This document shows, one piece after another, positions 17,279-26,467 of a DNA stretch of 64,000 bases. The stretch is from Phenylobacterium sp. (lineage in GTDB: Bacteria; Pseudomonadota; Alphaproteobacteria; Caulobacterales; Caulobacteraceae), in assembly GCF_016124325.1 (NCBI RefSeq), contig NZ_WGNY01000018.1, forward strand, positions 59,947 through 123,946, read 5' to 3'. The notes below the pieces were generated by a model. That model did no database searches and was not told the origin of the DNA. It was given only the letters and a program-made list of their open reading frames with translations. Every line of letters begins with the position of its first letter. Positions within the stretch are counted from its first letter, which is position 1. The translations under genes were made by a program, and so were the position numbers.

Positions 17279-18115
17279 ATGGACTCCTCCACACACCTGC
17301 TGCGGATCGGCCAGCGCGGCGCGCGCTTCCAGCTCATGATGGCGCTGCGGGACCTGCGGGGCTCGTTCCAGCGCATCGGGCTGGCCTGGTCGCTGGCCTG
17401 GCACGACATCGGCTCGCGCTACCGCGGCTCGATCCTGGGTCCGTTCTGGATCACGCTCTCCATGGGCCTGATGGTGCTGGGCATCGGCTTCCTCTACGCC
17501 GGGCTCTTCCACATCCCGATCGAGACCTACCTGCCCTATGTGGCGCTGGGCATCGTGTTCTTCGGCGTGCTGACCGGCACGATCAACGAGGGCTGCGAGA
17601 CCTTCGTCCAGGCCTCCGGGATGCTGTCGCAGACCAGCCTGCCGATGTTCACCTTCGTGTGGCGGGTGATGTTCCGCAACCTGATCAACCTAGCCCACCA
17701 CATGGTGATCGTGGTCGCCGTGCTGGTGATCTTCGGCTTCTGGCGCAAGGCCAATGTGCCGGCGGCGGCGATCGGGATCGTGCTGATGCTCGTCAACGCC
17801 GCCTGGCTGTCGATGCTGGCCGGCATCGCCTCGGCCCGCTTCCGCGACATCCCCCAGATCGTCCAGTCGATCATGCAGTTCGCCATCTTCATGACGCCGG
17901 TCTTCTGGCTGCCCGACCTGCGCCTGGGCGCCCACCGGGCGGTGCTGGAGGCCAACCCGTTCTACCACCTGCTGACCGCCGTCCGCTCGCCGCTGCTGGG
18001 CCAGACGGTGCCCGAGCACACCTACGGGGTGCTGGCGCTGATGGCCTTGCTCGGCTGGCTCTTCACCTTCTCCCTGTTCGCGCGGACGCGCCGCCGGATC
18101 GTGCATTACCTGTGA
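17279..18115 (+). CDS. polysaccharide ABC transporter permease (Wzm/KpsM-like)
   Basis: 278 aa ABC-2 type permease with six hydrophobic segments. DLRGSFQRIGLAWSLAWHDIGSRYRGSILGPFWITLSMGLMV is the characteristic N-terminal block of O-antigen/capsule exporters, and the C-terminal half has YHLLTAVRSPLLGQ. It exports lipid-linked polysaccharide across the inner membrane with the ATPase encoded next, whose GTG start overlaps this stop. The 131-bp gap from the divergent GT2 should hold both promoters. Confidence 0.9.
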   Translation: MDSSTHLLRIGQRGARFQLMMALRDLRGSFQRIGLAWSLAWHDIGSRYRGSILGPFWITLSMGLMVLGIGFLYAGLFHIPIETYLPYVALGIVFFGVLTGTINEGCETFVQASGMLSQTSLPMFTFVWRVMFRNLINLAHHMVIVVAVLVIFGFWRKANVPAAAIGIVLMLVNAAWLSMLAGIASARFRDIPQIVQSIMQFAIFMTPVFWLPDLRLGAHRAVLEANPFYHLLTAVRSPLLGQTVPEHTYGVLALMALLGWLFTFSLFARTRRRIVHYL

Positions 18116-18861
18116 ACCCCGTCACCGCCTCCATCACCTGCACCAACCTGACGCTCAGGTTCCCGGTCTACGGCGTCGACGCCAAGTCGCTGAAGAAGGC
18201 GCTGGCCCGCGTCACCGTCGGCGGCGTGCTGGGCCGCCACGCCGGCGTCACCGACGTCACCGCCCTGTCGGGCGTGAACCTGGAGCTGAAGGCCGGCGAC
18301 CGGCTGGGCCTGATCGGCCACAACGGCTCGGGCAAGACGACGCTGCTGCGAGCCCTCTCCGGCGCCTACGAGCCCGACGAGGGCACCATCGACGTCCACG
18401 GCCGCATCGCGCCGCTGCTGGACCTGAGCCTTGGGATCGACGCCTCGGCCACCGGCTACGAGAACATCCGCCTGCGCGGCCGCATCGCCGGGCTCTCCTC
18501 GCGCGAGATCGAGGCGAAGATGGACGAGATCGCCGACTTCACCGGCCTGGGCCCGTTCCTGGCGATGCCGGTGAAGACCTACTCCGCGGGCATGAAGGGC
18601 CGCCTGGCCTTCGCCGCGGCCACGGCGGTCGAGACCGACGTCCTCCTGATGGACGAGTGGATCGCGGTCGGCGACTCGGAGTTCCAGCAGGTGGCCCACA
18701 AGCGGCTGCTCAGCCTCGTGGAGCGCGCGGGCATCCTGGTGCTGGCCACGCACGAGGTCTCGCTGCTCAAGCTCTACTGCAACAAGGTCATGCGGCTGGA
18801 CGGCGGCGTCGCCTCGGAGGTGGTCGACATCCGCCGGCTCGACGAACTGCTGGCCCGGTAG
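18112..18861 (+). CDS. polysaccharide ABC transporter ATPase (Wzt/KpsT-like)
   Basis: 249 aa from a GTG at 18112-18114 overlapping the permease stop. It shows Walker A GHNGSGKTT, the family's insertion LLDLSLGIDASATGYENIRLRG, signature YSAGMKGRLAFA and Walker B DVLLMDEW. It lacks the C-terminal carbohydrate-binding domain of long Wzt proteins, so chain-end recognition by this protein is unlikely, as in KpsT-type systems. It pairs with the permease for ATP-driven export of the surface polymer. Confidence 0.9.
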   Translation: MNPVTASITCTNLTLRFPVYGVDAKSLKKALARVTVGGVLGRHAGVTDVTALSGVNLELKAGDRLGLIGHNGSGKTTLLRALSGAYEPDEGTIDVHGRIAPLLDLSLGIDASATGYENIRLRGRIAGLSSREIEAKMDEIADFTGLGPFLAMPVKTYSAGMKGRLAFAAATAVETDVLLMDEWIAVGDSEFQQVAHKRLLSLVERAGILVLATHEVSLLKLYCNKVMRLDGGVASEVVDIRRLDELLAR

Positions 18862-18900
18862 GGTGAAGACCTCGTCAGCGACCTGAAGACGTTGAATGAC

Positions 18901-19024
18901 GTCATCGCCCGGCTTGTCCGGGCGATCCATGAACACAGGCATCGGACAGGCTGACGGTGGCCTCGCCGCGGCCTGGTTTGCGCACGCGTTGTTCATGGGT
19001 GGCCCGGACAAGCCGGGCCATGAC
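18901..19024. repeat. REP-like imperfect inverted repeat, two 35-nt arms
   Basis: Arms at 18901-18935 and 18990-19024 are inverted copies with four mismatches, separated by 54 nt. Each arm contains a smaller palindrome, GCCCGG-CTTGT-CCGGGC. The block fills the gap between the Wzt gene and a convergent PAS_5 gene. It resembles the dispersed REP-type intergenic elements of many alphaproteobacteria and may act in bidirectional termination or mRNA stabilisation. Copy number in the genome cannot be seen from this window. Confidence 0.75.
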
Positions 19025-19062
19025 GGTGAATATTGGCCGATCGCGTGAACGACCAGCCCGGC

Positions 19063-19494
19063 TCAGTCGAAGTCGACGACGCCCAGGATCGCGGAGATGC
19101 GCCCGTCGCCCCAGAACGGGAGCAGGAGCCGCGTGTAGGGCTTCTGCGCCCCGGCCTTGGCCATCCGCATGCAGGTCGGCCGGGCCGATTCGACCGTGGC
19201 GCTGCACTGGGCGCGCAGGAACTCCAGCGGATAGGCGAGTTCGGTCTCGTCGAGGAACAGGCCTTCCATCTCGACCCCGCCCACCGCGCCGCCCGCCTCG
19301 GCGAAGCGGAATCGCTCCGGGCCCTGGAACACCTCGACCAGCAGCAGGCGCCCGACGAGGTCGGGCAGGTCGGTGAGCCGGAGATCGTCGGCGAAGGGCA
19401 TCTCGGCCGCGCCGCGCAACAGGCCGCGCCAATAGGCCTGCACCCGCGCGAGGTCCGGCGACAGGCTGGCGGGAACGGCGAATGGGTGTGTCAT
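19063..19494 (-). CDS. PAS_5-family (PF07310-type) PAS domain protein
   Basis: 143 aa, essentially one PAS fold. ARVQAYWRGLL, the segment LPDLVGRLLLVEVF and the closing strand RISAILGVVDFD follow the PAS_5 pattern found almost only in alphaproteobacteria, where it occurs as a stand-alone sensory module of unknown partner. No output domain is present. It lies convergent to the Wzt gene and divergent from a sugar kinase gene. Confidence 0.75.
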   Translation of the reverse strand: MTHPFAVPASLSPDLARVQAYWRGLLRGAAEMPFADDLRLTDLPDLVGRLLLVEVFQGPERFRFAEAGGAVGGVEMEGLFLDETELAYPLEFLRAQCSATVESARPTCMRMAKAGAQKPYTRLLLPFWGDGRISAILGVVDFD

Positions 19495-19652
19495 GCAGGA
19501 AGCCCGTCTGGTCCGCGCCGCGGCGCACGGTTGCGCCGTCTTCTTCCGGCGTTCGAGTGTCAGGCGCCATGATGAAGGTCAAGTCCGCCGACGTTGACCT
19601 GCCTCAACGACGTGTCCGACCCGGGCGGCCAGGATGGGCCTGGGAGTTTTCG

Positions 19653-20594
19653 ATGGCGCTGATCCTGACCCTGACGCCGAACCCGGCGATCGACGTCTCG
19701 ACCTCGGTCGACCACGTGGAGCCCGTGCGCAAGCTGCGTTGCCGCGCGGGCGGGCGCGACCCCGGCGGCGGCGGGATCAATGTGGCGCGCGTGGCGGGCC
19801 GCCTGGGCGCCGAAGCGGTGGCCATCTATCCCAGCGGCGGCTTCTCCGGCCGCCAGCTGGAAGAGCTGGTGGCTCGCGAGGGCGTCGAGAGCCTCGTCGT
19901 GCCGGTCCGGGGCGAGACGCGGGAGGACTTCACCGTCCTCGACGAGACCACCCGCGAGGAATTCCGATTCGTCCTGCCCGGGCCGCACCTCGCCGACGCG
20001 GAGTGGATGGCCTGCCTCAAGGCGCTGTCGGCGTTCGACCGCAAGCCGGCGTTCCTCTGCGCCAGCGGGAGCCTGCCGCCCGGCGCGCCCGACGACTTCT
20101 ATGCGCGCGCCGCCCAGATCGCCGAGATGCACGGCGTGAAGTTCGCGCTCGACACCTCCGGGCCGGCCCTGAAGGCCGCGCTGGGCGAACGCCTCCATCT
20201 CATCAAACCCAACCTGGCCGAACTGCGCGGCCTCACCGGCGAGCCGCTGGAGGACGAGGCCGCACGGATCGCCGCCTGCCGCGGCCTGATGGCCCGCCAC
20301 CGGATCGAAGCGATCGCCCTGACGCTCAGCGCCGAAGGCGCGCTGCTGGTGACCGCCGAGGCGGCCTGGCGGGCCCGGCCGCTCGACATCCGTCCGGTCA
20401 GCACCGTCGGCGCCGGCGACAGCTTCCTGGGCGCGCTGATCTGGGCGCTGGCCGACAAGCTGGGCTTCGAGGCCGCGTTCCGGCACGCCGCGGCCGCGGG
20501 CGCGGCGGCCCTGCAGGCCCACGGCACCGAGCTCTGCCGCGCCGCCGACGTGCGCCGCCTGCTGCCGGACGTCATCGTCGAACCCGTGCCCTGA
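19653..20594 (+). CDS. PfkB-family hexose-phosphate kinase (1-phosphofructokinase/Pfk-2/tagatose-6-P kinase type)
   Basis: 313 aa from the ATG at 19653, with GGGAG 6 nt upstream. LTLTPNPAIDVSTSVDHV and GGGGINVARVAGRLGA form the substrate region of this subfamily, and STVGAGDSFLGALIWAL is PfkB signature 2 with the catalytic Asp. It phosphorylates a sugar phosphate with ATP in the cytoplasm. The sequence does not decide between fructose-1-P, fructose-6-P and tagatose-6-P, and there is no PTS gene nearby. An upstream in-frame extension to 19482 lacks similarity. Confidence 0.85.
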   Translation: MALILTLTPNPAIDVSTSVDHVEPVRKLRCRAGGRDPGGGGINVARVAGRLGAEAVAIYPSGGFSGRQLEELVAREGVESLVVPVRGETREDFTVLDETTREEFRFVLPGPHLADAEWMACLKALSAFDRKPAFLCASGSLPPGAPDDFYARAAQIAEMHGVKFALDTSGPALKAALGERLHLIKPNLAELRGLTGEPLEDEAARIAACRGLMARHRIEAIALTLSAEGALLVTAEAAWRARPLDIRPVSTVGAGDSFLGALIWALADKLGFEAAFRHAAAAGAAALQAHGTELCRAADVRRLLPDVIVEPVP

Positions 20595-20755
20595 CGCGTC
20601 CGGCGCCGCGCGACGGTCCAGCCCGATTCCCGGGGCGCCCGCAAACGCCGATCGGGCGAGCCGGGCGAGATCCGACGCCCGGAGCCTCCCCGCAGCCCCG
20701 GCCGACCGCGCCTCCAGGCTTGTCCCACGCGCCGTATGGGGTACAGCCAAGTCCG

Positions 20756-21556
20756 ATGGCCAGCCTTCACAAGACCACTATCCAGTCTGGAAGCGGCGTC
20801 CGCACGGCCGCCTTTTCGCTGCGGCCCATCGACCGCGCCAGTCCGCGCCCCGTGGTCCTGTTCCTGCACGGCTCGCTGCGCAATTCGGCGGTGCTGCAGG
20901 CCTGGGCCGACCCCATCGATCCCGTGGCCGACGCGGTGTTCTTCGACCTGCCCGGGCATGGCCAGAGCGACGCCATCGCCGACATGTCCGTCCGCGGGAT
21001 CGCGACCCATGTCGCGGCCACCCTCCGGGCCGCCCTCGGTCCGCGCCGCGTCGTCCTCGTCGGCGAGTCCCTGGGCGGCACGGTCGCGTTCGCCGTCGCG
21101 GGCATGCCGGCGGCGGACTCCGTCGCCGCGGTCCTCGCGGCCGATCCGCCCCTCACGACCGCCAAGCTCTGGAGCGTGGCGCAGGCCCACCTTCGCAGAC
21201 TGCATCAGCTTCCGGCCGACCACTATCTCCACGGCTACGCCGACAAGGTGTTCGGCCTGACGCGCCGGGGCCTCGAGGAGCGGATCTACTATCCCCTGCT
21301 CGGCGACCTCCGAATCCCCACCGTCATCGCCGCCGGCGACACCCCGCTCTTTCCGCCCCGCAACATGGATGGCTCGACCACCATCTTCGACGCCGTCGAC
21401 GAGTTCGTGACGCGAAACCTCTATCCCGGCCGCATCGAGATCGAGCGGATCGCCAACTGCGGCCACCTGGTGCTCGTCGAGGCCGCGCAGGCGTCGCTGG
21501 CGATCATCATGCGGCTGCTCGCCGCCCATGCGCCGCCGGCGCCGGCCGCGACATGA
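20756..21556 (+). CDS. alpha/beta hydrolase
   Basis: 266 aa. VVLFLHGSLRNS holds the oxyanion-hole region, FFDLPGHGQSD follows, and GESLGG is the nucleophile elbow with the catalytic Ser. A late His in NCGHLVLVE completes the probable triad. Its stop overlaps the start of the MaoC-SDR fusion gene (ATGA), so the two are coupled. A thioesterase or deacylase role toward the ACP-linked product of the neighbouring genes is possible but not shown. Confidence 0.8.
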   Translation: MASLHKTTIQSGSGVRTAAFSLRPIDRASPRPVVLFLHGSLRNSAVLQAWADPIDPVADAVFFDLPGHGQSDAIADMSVRGIATHVAATLRAALGPRRVVLVGESLGGTVAFAVAGMPAADSVAAVLAADPPLTTAKLWSVAQAHLRRLHQLPADHYLHGYADKVFGLTRRGLEERIYYPLLGDLRIPTVIAAGDTPLFPPRNMDGSTTIFDAVDEFVTRNLYPGRIEIERIANCGHLVLVEAAQASLAIIMRLLAAHAPPAPAAT

Positions 21557-22989
21557 CCCGGGATCCCCAGCGTGTCTTCACGATGGCCGACCAGCACGCC
21601 TTCGCCGAGGCGTCCGGGGACCGCAACCCGATCCATCTCGATCCCGAGGCCGCGCGGCGAACCCTGGCCGGCGCGCCGGTGGCGCACGGCGTCCATGTCC
21701 TGCTCTGGGCGCTGGAGACCGCGCTCGCCGACGGCCTGCTCGACACTCCGATCGAGGCCCTGCGCGTCTCGTTCCAGAAGTTCGTCCACCTCGACCAGCC
21801 GGTGACGCTCCATCGCGCGCCCGACGCCGCGGGCGGCGGGCTCGAGGTGCGCGCCGCGGGCCAGGTCGCGGTCACGGCGCGGACCGTGGCGAACGCGCCG
21901 GGCGAGGCCGAGGCGCTCGCCCAGGCCGCCCTGACCGATACGCCGCTGGGGGCCGAACCACGCGTCCTCTCCGCGGCGGAGATCGACGGCGCGCAAGGCT
22001 GGCTGGCGCCGGTCTCGGCCGCCGCGACCCTGCCGGGCTCCTTCCCTCGGCTCGCCGCGGCGCTGGGAGCCGAGCGCCTCGGCGCAATCGCCCTCCTGTC
22101 GACCCTGGTCGGCATGGTGTGCCCCGGCCGCGACTCGATCTTCTCGAACCTCGACCTGCGGATCACGCCGGCCGCCGGCCCCCGCGCCGGGGTGGGCTGG
22201 CGGGCGCGGCGGGCGGACCCTCGCTATCCCCGCGTGGACCTCGCCGCCGCCGGCTCCGGAATCGCTGCGGACCTCCGCGCCCTGATCCGCCCCGGTCCGG
22301 TGCCGCCGCCCACGCCGGAGACGGTCGCCGAGCTGGTGCGACCCGGCGAATTCGCGGGGCGGCGGGCCCTGATCATCGGCGGCTCGCGCGGCCTGGGGGC
22401 CGCCACCGCGCTGCTGCTCGCCGCCGGGGGCGGCGAGGCGACCCTCACCTACGCCTCGGGCCGCGAGGACGCCGAGGCCCTGGTCGCGGCGATCGAGGCC
22501 CGCGGAGGGCCGGGCGGCGCCCGCGCGCTGCGCTGCGACGTGCGCGAGCCGTTCGACGCGGCGCTGCTCGCCGCGCTGGCCCGCGCCACCCACGTCTATT
22601 ATTTCGCGACGCCGCACATCCATCGGCAGAGCGCCGGCGTCTTCAGCCGCGAGGCCTTCGACGCCTTCGTCGACATCTATGTGGTGCGCTTCGAGGCCCT
22701 CTGTCGCCAAGCGCTGGCGGCGACGGCCGGACGCCCGCTCGACATCCTGTATCCGTCGACCGTCGCCATCTCGGAGCGACCGCGGGGGATGACCGAGTAC
22801 GCCATGGCCAAGAGCGCCGGCGAGATCCTCTGTCAGGACCTCGCGCGCGCCGCGCCGGGCCTGTCCGTCACCACGCCGCGGCTTCCTCGGGTGCTCACCG
22901 ACCAGACCGCCATCGCGATCCCGGTCCGCTCCGAGCGCGCCGAAGCCGTCATGCTGCCGCTGCTCCGGGCCGAACGGACCCCGGGCTGA
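21553..22989 (+). CDS. MaoC-like dehydratase and short-chain dehydrogenase fusion
   Basis: 478 aa in two parts. Residues 1-~230 resemble a MaoC/hotdog hydratase, with FAEASGDRNPIHLDPEAA matching the hydratase 2 motif. Residues ~270-478 are an SDR with the NAD(P)-binding GGSRGLGAATALLL, an active-site Ser in YPSTVAIS and the YxxxK pair in TEYAMAKSAGE. Such enzymes perform beta-keto reduction and dehydration/hydration of acyl thioesters. Having both activities in one chain, next to an acyl carrier protein and an FkbH-like gene, suggests tailoring of a small acyl unit. The product is unknown. Confidence 0.78.
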   Translation: MTRDPQRVFTMADQHAFAEASGDRNPIHLDPEAARRTLAGAPVAHGVHVLLWALETALADGLLDTPIEALRVSFQKFVHLDQPVTLHRAPDAAGGGLEVRAAGQVAVTARTVANAPGEAEALAQAALTDTPLGAEPRVLSAAEIDGAQGWLAPVSAAATLPGSFPRLAAALGAERLGAIALLSTLVGMVCPGRDSIFSNLDLRITPAAGPRAGVGWRARRADPRYPRVDLAAAGSGIAADLRALIRPGPVPPPTPETVAELVRPGEFAGRRALIIGGSRGLGAATALLLAAGGGEATLTYASGREDAEALVAAIEARGGPGGARALRCDVREPFDAALLAALARATHVYYFATPHIHRQSAGVFSREAFDAFVDIYVVRFEALCRQALAATAGRPLDILYPSTVAISERPRGMTEYAMAKSAGEILCQDLARAAPGLSVTTPRLPRVLTDQTAIAIPVRSERAEAVMLPLLRAERTPG

Positions 22990-22993
22990 ACGC

Positions 22994-24571
22994 TCAGGCG
23001 TAGATCGCCATCGCGTAGTTGCGCCATTTCTCCGGAATGTGACGGTTGGATATCCGCGCGATGTGCGGCGTCCGCGCGCCGAGCCGCAGGCCCCCCAGCT
23101 GTTCGGGTCGGGGCGTCCCGACCACCACCGGCGCGCCCGCCGGAAGCCGCTCGAGCACCGCGTTCGCGCGGCGTTCGTCGTCTTCGTAGCTGTCCGGGTG
23201 GATCATCACCAGGGTCTGGGTGAAGGTCTGGCCGTCGAGGAGGGACAGGGCGTCGTCCAGTTCCAGCCGCACGTCGGAGCGGCCGTAGAAGTCCAGCACC
23301 ATGCGGCCCGCCTCGAGGTTGCGGACGCTGTCGGTGAACGCCAGGCAGCCGCTGTGGATCTGCGGCGGCACGGCGACCGGCATGAAGCCGTCCCGCACAT
23401 TGACCATCAGATAGGTCTGGTCCGCCCGCTGCGCCCCGAAGGCGGTCAGGAGGTCGGCGACCAGTCCGCCCAGATGCGCGGCCGCCACCTTGTTCGACTC
23501 GAAGGCGTTGCGCGGCAGCACCTTCGGCTCGGTCCAGATCCGGGAGCGCTCGGACGCGTCGACCTGGACCTCGAACACATGGCTCCAGTCGTGATTGGGC
23601 GCCGGCGTCACGGTGGGCGGCAGGAGGCCTTCCTGCTGCAGGCGCGCGATGAGCAGGGTCGCCGCCTCGGTGGAGAAGTGGATGTCGCCCACATAGGCCT
23701 GAGCCGCGCAGTCCTCGCGCAGGCGTCCCGTGGCCGGATCCAGCAGGTCGTCCCAGCAGTCAAGGAATCCGACTCCGACCTCCTCGCAGAGGGCGCGAAG
23801 GCGCACGTTCAGCCGCCGGCAGAGGTCGTTCATCTTGTCGTCGAACGTCGGCGTCAGGCCCAGGAGCGTGACCTGCCCGGCGAGGCGGGCCTTGGCGTCC
23901 ATCAGGATCGGCCGATGGCGCTCGGCCACCGCCTCCATCTTGGCGATGTCTTCCGCCGTCGTCTCGCGGGGCCAGGCCGGGTCGTCGCGCCGCGCGTAGG
24001 TGACGTAGTAGTAGGGGTCGCTGCCGGCGATCAGCAGCGTGTTCCGGCTCGCGTCGATCCGCTTCAGGTTCTCGGCGAACTTGCGCCGGGTGACGGCGGC
24101 CAGCGCCTCGTCGAGCAGCAGCATGGCCGGGCCCATGCCGATGAACAGCGGGAACAGCGCCGTGTTGGCGCCGAAGCTGCGCACGTAGCTGCTGCCCACC
24201 ACATTGACGTAGTCATGGCGGGCCGCTCGCCGTTCCGGCGCAAGGGCGGGCCCGAGGGGGCTGAGGTTGGATCGCAGCAGCGCGCCGAGCTTCAGCACCA
24301 TGTCGCGGCTGAGGGGCCGCGCGCCGCGCAGCACCAGGTCGCGCCGCAGACGCTCGAGCACCCATTCCGCCGACCGGACCTGGAGACACGCCTTCAGGCT
24401 GGCGATCGTCTCGGCGATGGCGCCCGCGCGCAGGTGGATCAGGGCGCAGGTCATGTGCGCGTCGACCGAGAAGGGATCGGCGGCCAGCCGCTCGGCGGCG
24501 GCCGCCAGCGCGACCTCCGTACGTCCCTCGCGATAGGCGACGAGCATTGGATAGGCGGACGCGTAGGGCAT
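22994..24571 (-). CDS. TPR-SGNH-like protein of unknown function
   Basis: 525 aa. Residues 1-95 look like two or three TPR helices (YREGRTEVALAAAAERLAADPFSVDAHMTCALIHLRAG). Residues ~118-335 have SGNH-hydrolase features: NVVGSSYVRSFG near the start, LIAGSDPYYYVTY in the middle and GDIHFSTEAA as the late Asp-x-x-His block. The C-terminal 190 residues are not recognised. The gene ends 5 nt after the convergent MaoC-SDR gene and starts 6 nt after the FkbH-like gene stop, so it is the last gene of the ACP operon. A hydrolase or acyltransferase acting on the ACP-bound group is a guess from context. Confidence 0.6.
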   Translation of the reverse strand: MPYASAYPMLVAYREGRTEVALAAAAERLAADPFSVDAHMTCALIHLRAGAIAETIASLKACLQVRSAEWVLERLRRDLVLRGARPLSRDMVLKLGALLRSNLSPLGPALAPERRAARHDYVNVVGSSYVRSFGANTALFPLFIGMGPAMLLLDEALAAVTRRKFAENLKRIDASRNTLLIAGSDPYYYVTYARRDDPAWPRETTAEDIAKMEAVAERHRPILMDAKARLAGQVTLLGLTPTFDDKMNDLCRRLNVRLRALCEEVGVGFLDCWDDLLDPATGRLREDCAAQAYVGDIHFSTEAATLLIARLQQEGLLPPTVTPAPNHDWSHVFEVQVDASERSRIWTEPKVLPRNAFESNKVAAAHLGGLVADLLTAFGAQRADQTYLMVNVRDGFMPVAVPPQIHSGCLAFTDSVRNLEAGRMVLDFYGRSDVRLELDDALSLLDGQTFTQTLVMIHPDSYEDDERRANAVLERLPAGAPVVVGTPRPEQLGGLRLGARTPHIARISNRHIPEKWRNYAMAIYA

Positions 24572-24577
24572 GCGGGA

Positions 24578-26467
24578 CTAGGCCTGGCTCTCGAGGTCGC
24601 CGGCCGAGGTCCGGATCCAGGCCGGCGTCCGCGGGCCTCCGGCCGACAGATCGATCGACCACAGCTCGGCGGCGCCGTCCTTCCGGACCATCGACAGGCC
24701 GGCGTCCTCGTAGATCGCCCGCGCCGGCGGGTTCTTGGCCGTCGGCAGGTACCAGCCGCGCAGCTCCGCAAGGCCGGCGGCGCGCGCCCGCTCCGCCAGG
24801 TCCGCCAGGAACGCGGTCTCGATGCGCCGGCCGATCACGCGGCAGCTCAGGAGGAAGGTGTCGATCTCGCAGGCCCCCGCCTCGGCCTGGGTCAGGGCGA
24901 CGCCGACGATGCCGTTGTCGCCGAAGCGGTCGCGAGCACGCAGCACGTAGCCCGCCCACCCCGGCCGCGACAGCAGCTCCGACAACTGGGCCTCGCTGTA
25001 GCGGCGGGTGGTCATGTTCAGCTGGTTGGTCTTCTGGGTGAGCTGGGCCGCCCGCGCCAGCGACATGGCGTCGATCGGCGAGACCGCCACGGCGATGTCG
25101 AGCGAGGCGAGGAAGTCCTCGAGGCTCTCCGCGCCGGACCGCAGGTCGCGCCGCTGCCGCTCCTCCGCATAGTAGCGCGTCCGCTCGGCGTCCTCGGCGG
25201 AGGTCTTCAACCGTTCGAGCATCGGCAGGCCGCGCACCACGTCGGCGTAGGTGGACGGGTCGGGGCCCAGGTCGGGGACGATGACCTGCGGCAGGCTCCG
25301 CCTCACCGCCTCGCGCTCCGCGGGATTGTCGTCGAGGAAGACGAAGGACTCCAGGCCGAGGTTCAGTTCCGCGGCCAGGTCGACGAGGTTGCCGGCCTTG
25401 GGCTCCCAGTTGATCCGCCACGCCGCCAGATGGTCGCGGCGCAGCAGCATGGCGGGATGTTCGTCGAAGACCTGCATCGCGTCGTCGAGATTGTTCTTGC
25501 TCACCAGGGCGATCAGCACCCCGCGCCTGGCGACGTCGAGGATCGCCTTCTGCAGGGTCCGGAAATAGACGCCCGGATGCTCGTCGCCGAGCGCGATGCC
25601 CGTGAGGCCGTCCTCGCCGACGACGCCGCCCCAGAGCGTGTTGTCGAGGTCCAGCGCCAGGACCTTCGCCTGGGGAGCCGCGAACAGGCTCAGGTGCCGC
25701 CACCAGTCCGCCGCCAGCCAGGCCAGCGCCTCGATCGACAACGGCAGCTTGGCCGTCGCCCACTTCTTCTCCGCCCGGAATCGGGCCCGGCCGTGGCGCG
25801 CCTGCAGGGCGTCGATGTCCACCAGAACCGCGTCGCCCAGGGTCGCCACCTGCTGGCGCAGCCTGCGGTTCACGGCGGCGATCGCCTCGGCCTGGGTGAG
25901 GCTGCGCTGCTGGCCGAGCAGCCCCTCGTCGGGGTCGAGCGGCGGCTCCAGGCCGTGCACGAGGAGATTGGCGGTCGTCCTGGCGCGCAGCGCCGACAGC
26001 AGGTCGCCGAGGCGGGCGGCGGCGGCCTCGATCTCTTCGGCGACGTCCGCCTCGGTCAGGCTCGCGAAGCCGGCCCACAGATCCGGCGAGATGTCGCGCG
26101 TCTGCACCGCCACGATGATGCTGTCCGGCCGGTGCGCATAGAGGCCGCTGCCGGGATCCAGGATCTCCTGGCCGTAGGCGTTGAACTCGCCCACCCACGG
26201 CGCGATCCGGATGCCGGCCAGCGCCGCCTCGGCCTGCAGCAGCGGGACCACCGGCTCCACGGTGAAGGAGCGCAGGATCGCCACCCGGTGCTCGCGCACC
26301 GCCCCGGCCGGCCAGAGGCTGTCGAGGCGGCCCAGCAGATATCGCGCCGCCGAGGCGTTGACATGATCGCGCCAATACGCGGCCGCCAGCCGCCGCGCGG
26401 CGGCGAGATCGCCCGCCGCGATCGCCGCGTCGATGGCGGCGCGAGGATCGGCGCCCGGCTCCGTCAC
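24578..26467 (-). CDS. FkbH-like HAD-IIIC family protein
   Basis: 629 aa. Residues ~60-240 form the N-terminal domain usual in FkbH-like proteins. KVLALDLDNTLWGGVVGEDG (about 268-287) is the HAD motif I with Asp273 and Asp275. FVFLDDNPAERE and the last ~150 residues, GNAT-like, complete the known architecture. FkbH homologues dephosphorylate and load a glyceryl or related C3 unit from a glycolytic intermediate onto an acyl carrier protein. The ACP gene two genes upstream in the same operon supports that reaction. Overlaps the methyltransferase stop/start by 4 nt. Confidence 0.85.
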   Translation of the reverse strand: MTEPGADPRAAIDAAIAAGDLAAARRLAAAYWRDHVNASAARYLLGRLDSLWPAGAVREHRVAILRSFTVEPVVPLLQAEAALAGIRIAPWVGEFNAYGQEILDPGSGLYAHRPDSIIVAVQTRDISPDLWAGFASLTEADVAEEIEAAAARLGDLLSALRARTTANLLVHGLEPPLDPDEGLLGQQRSLTQAEAIAAVNRRLRQQVATLGDAVLVDIDALQARHGRARFRAEKKWATAKLPLSIEALAWLAADWWRHLSLFAAPQAKVLALDLDNTLWGGVVGEDGLTGIALGDEHPGVYFRTLQKAILDVARRGVLIALVSKNNLDDAMQVFDEHPAMLLRRDHLAAWRINWEPKAGNLVDLAAELNLGLESFVFLDDNPAEREAVRRSLPQVIVPDLGPDPSTYADVVRGLPMLERLKTSAEDAERTRYYAEERQRRDLRSGAESLEDFLASLDIAVAVSPIDAMSLARAAQLTQKTNQLNMTTRRYSEAQLSELLSRPGWAGYVLRARDRFGDNGIVGVALTQAEAGACEIDTFLLSCRVIGRRIETAFLADLAERARAAGLAELRGWYLPTAKNPPARAIYEDAGLSMVRKDGAAELWSIDLSAGGPRTPAWIRTSAGDLESQA

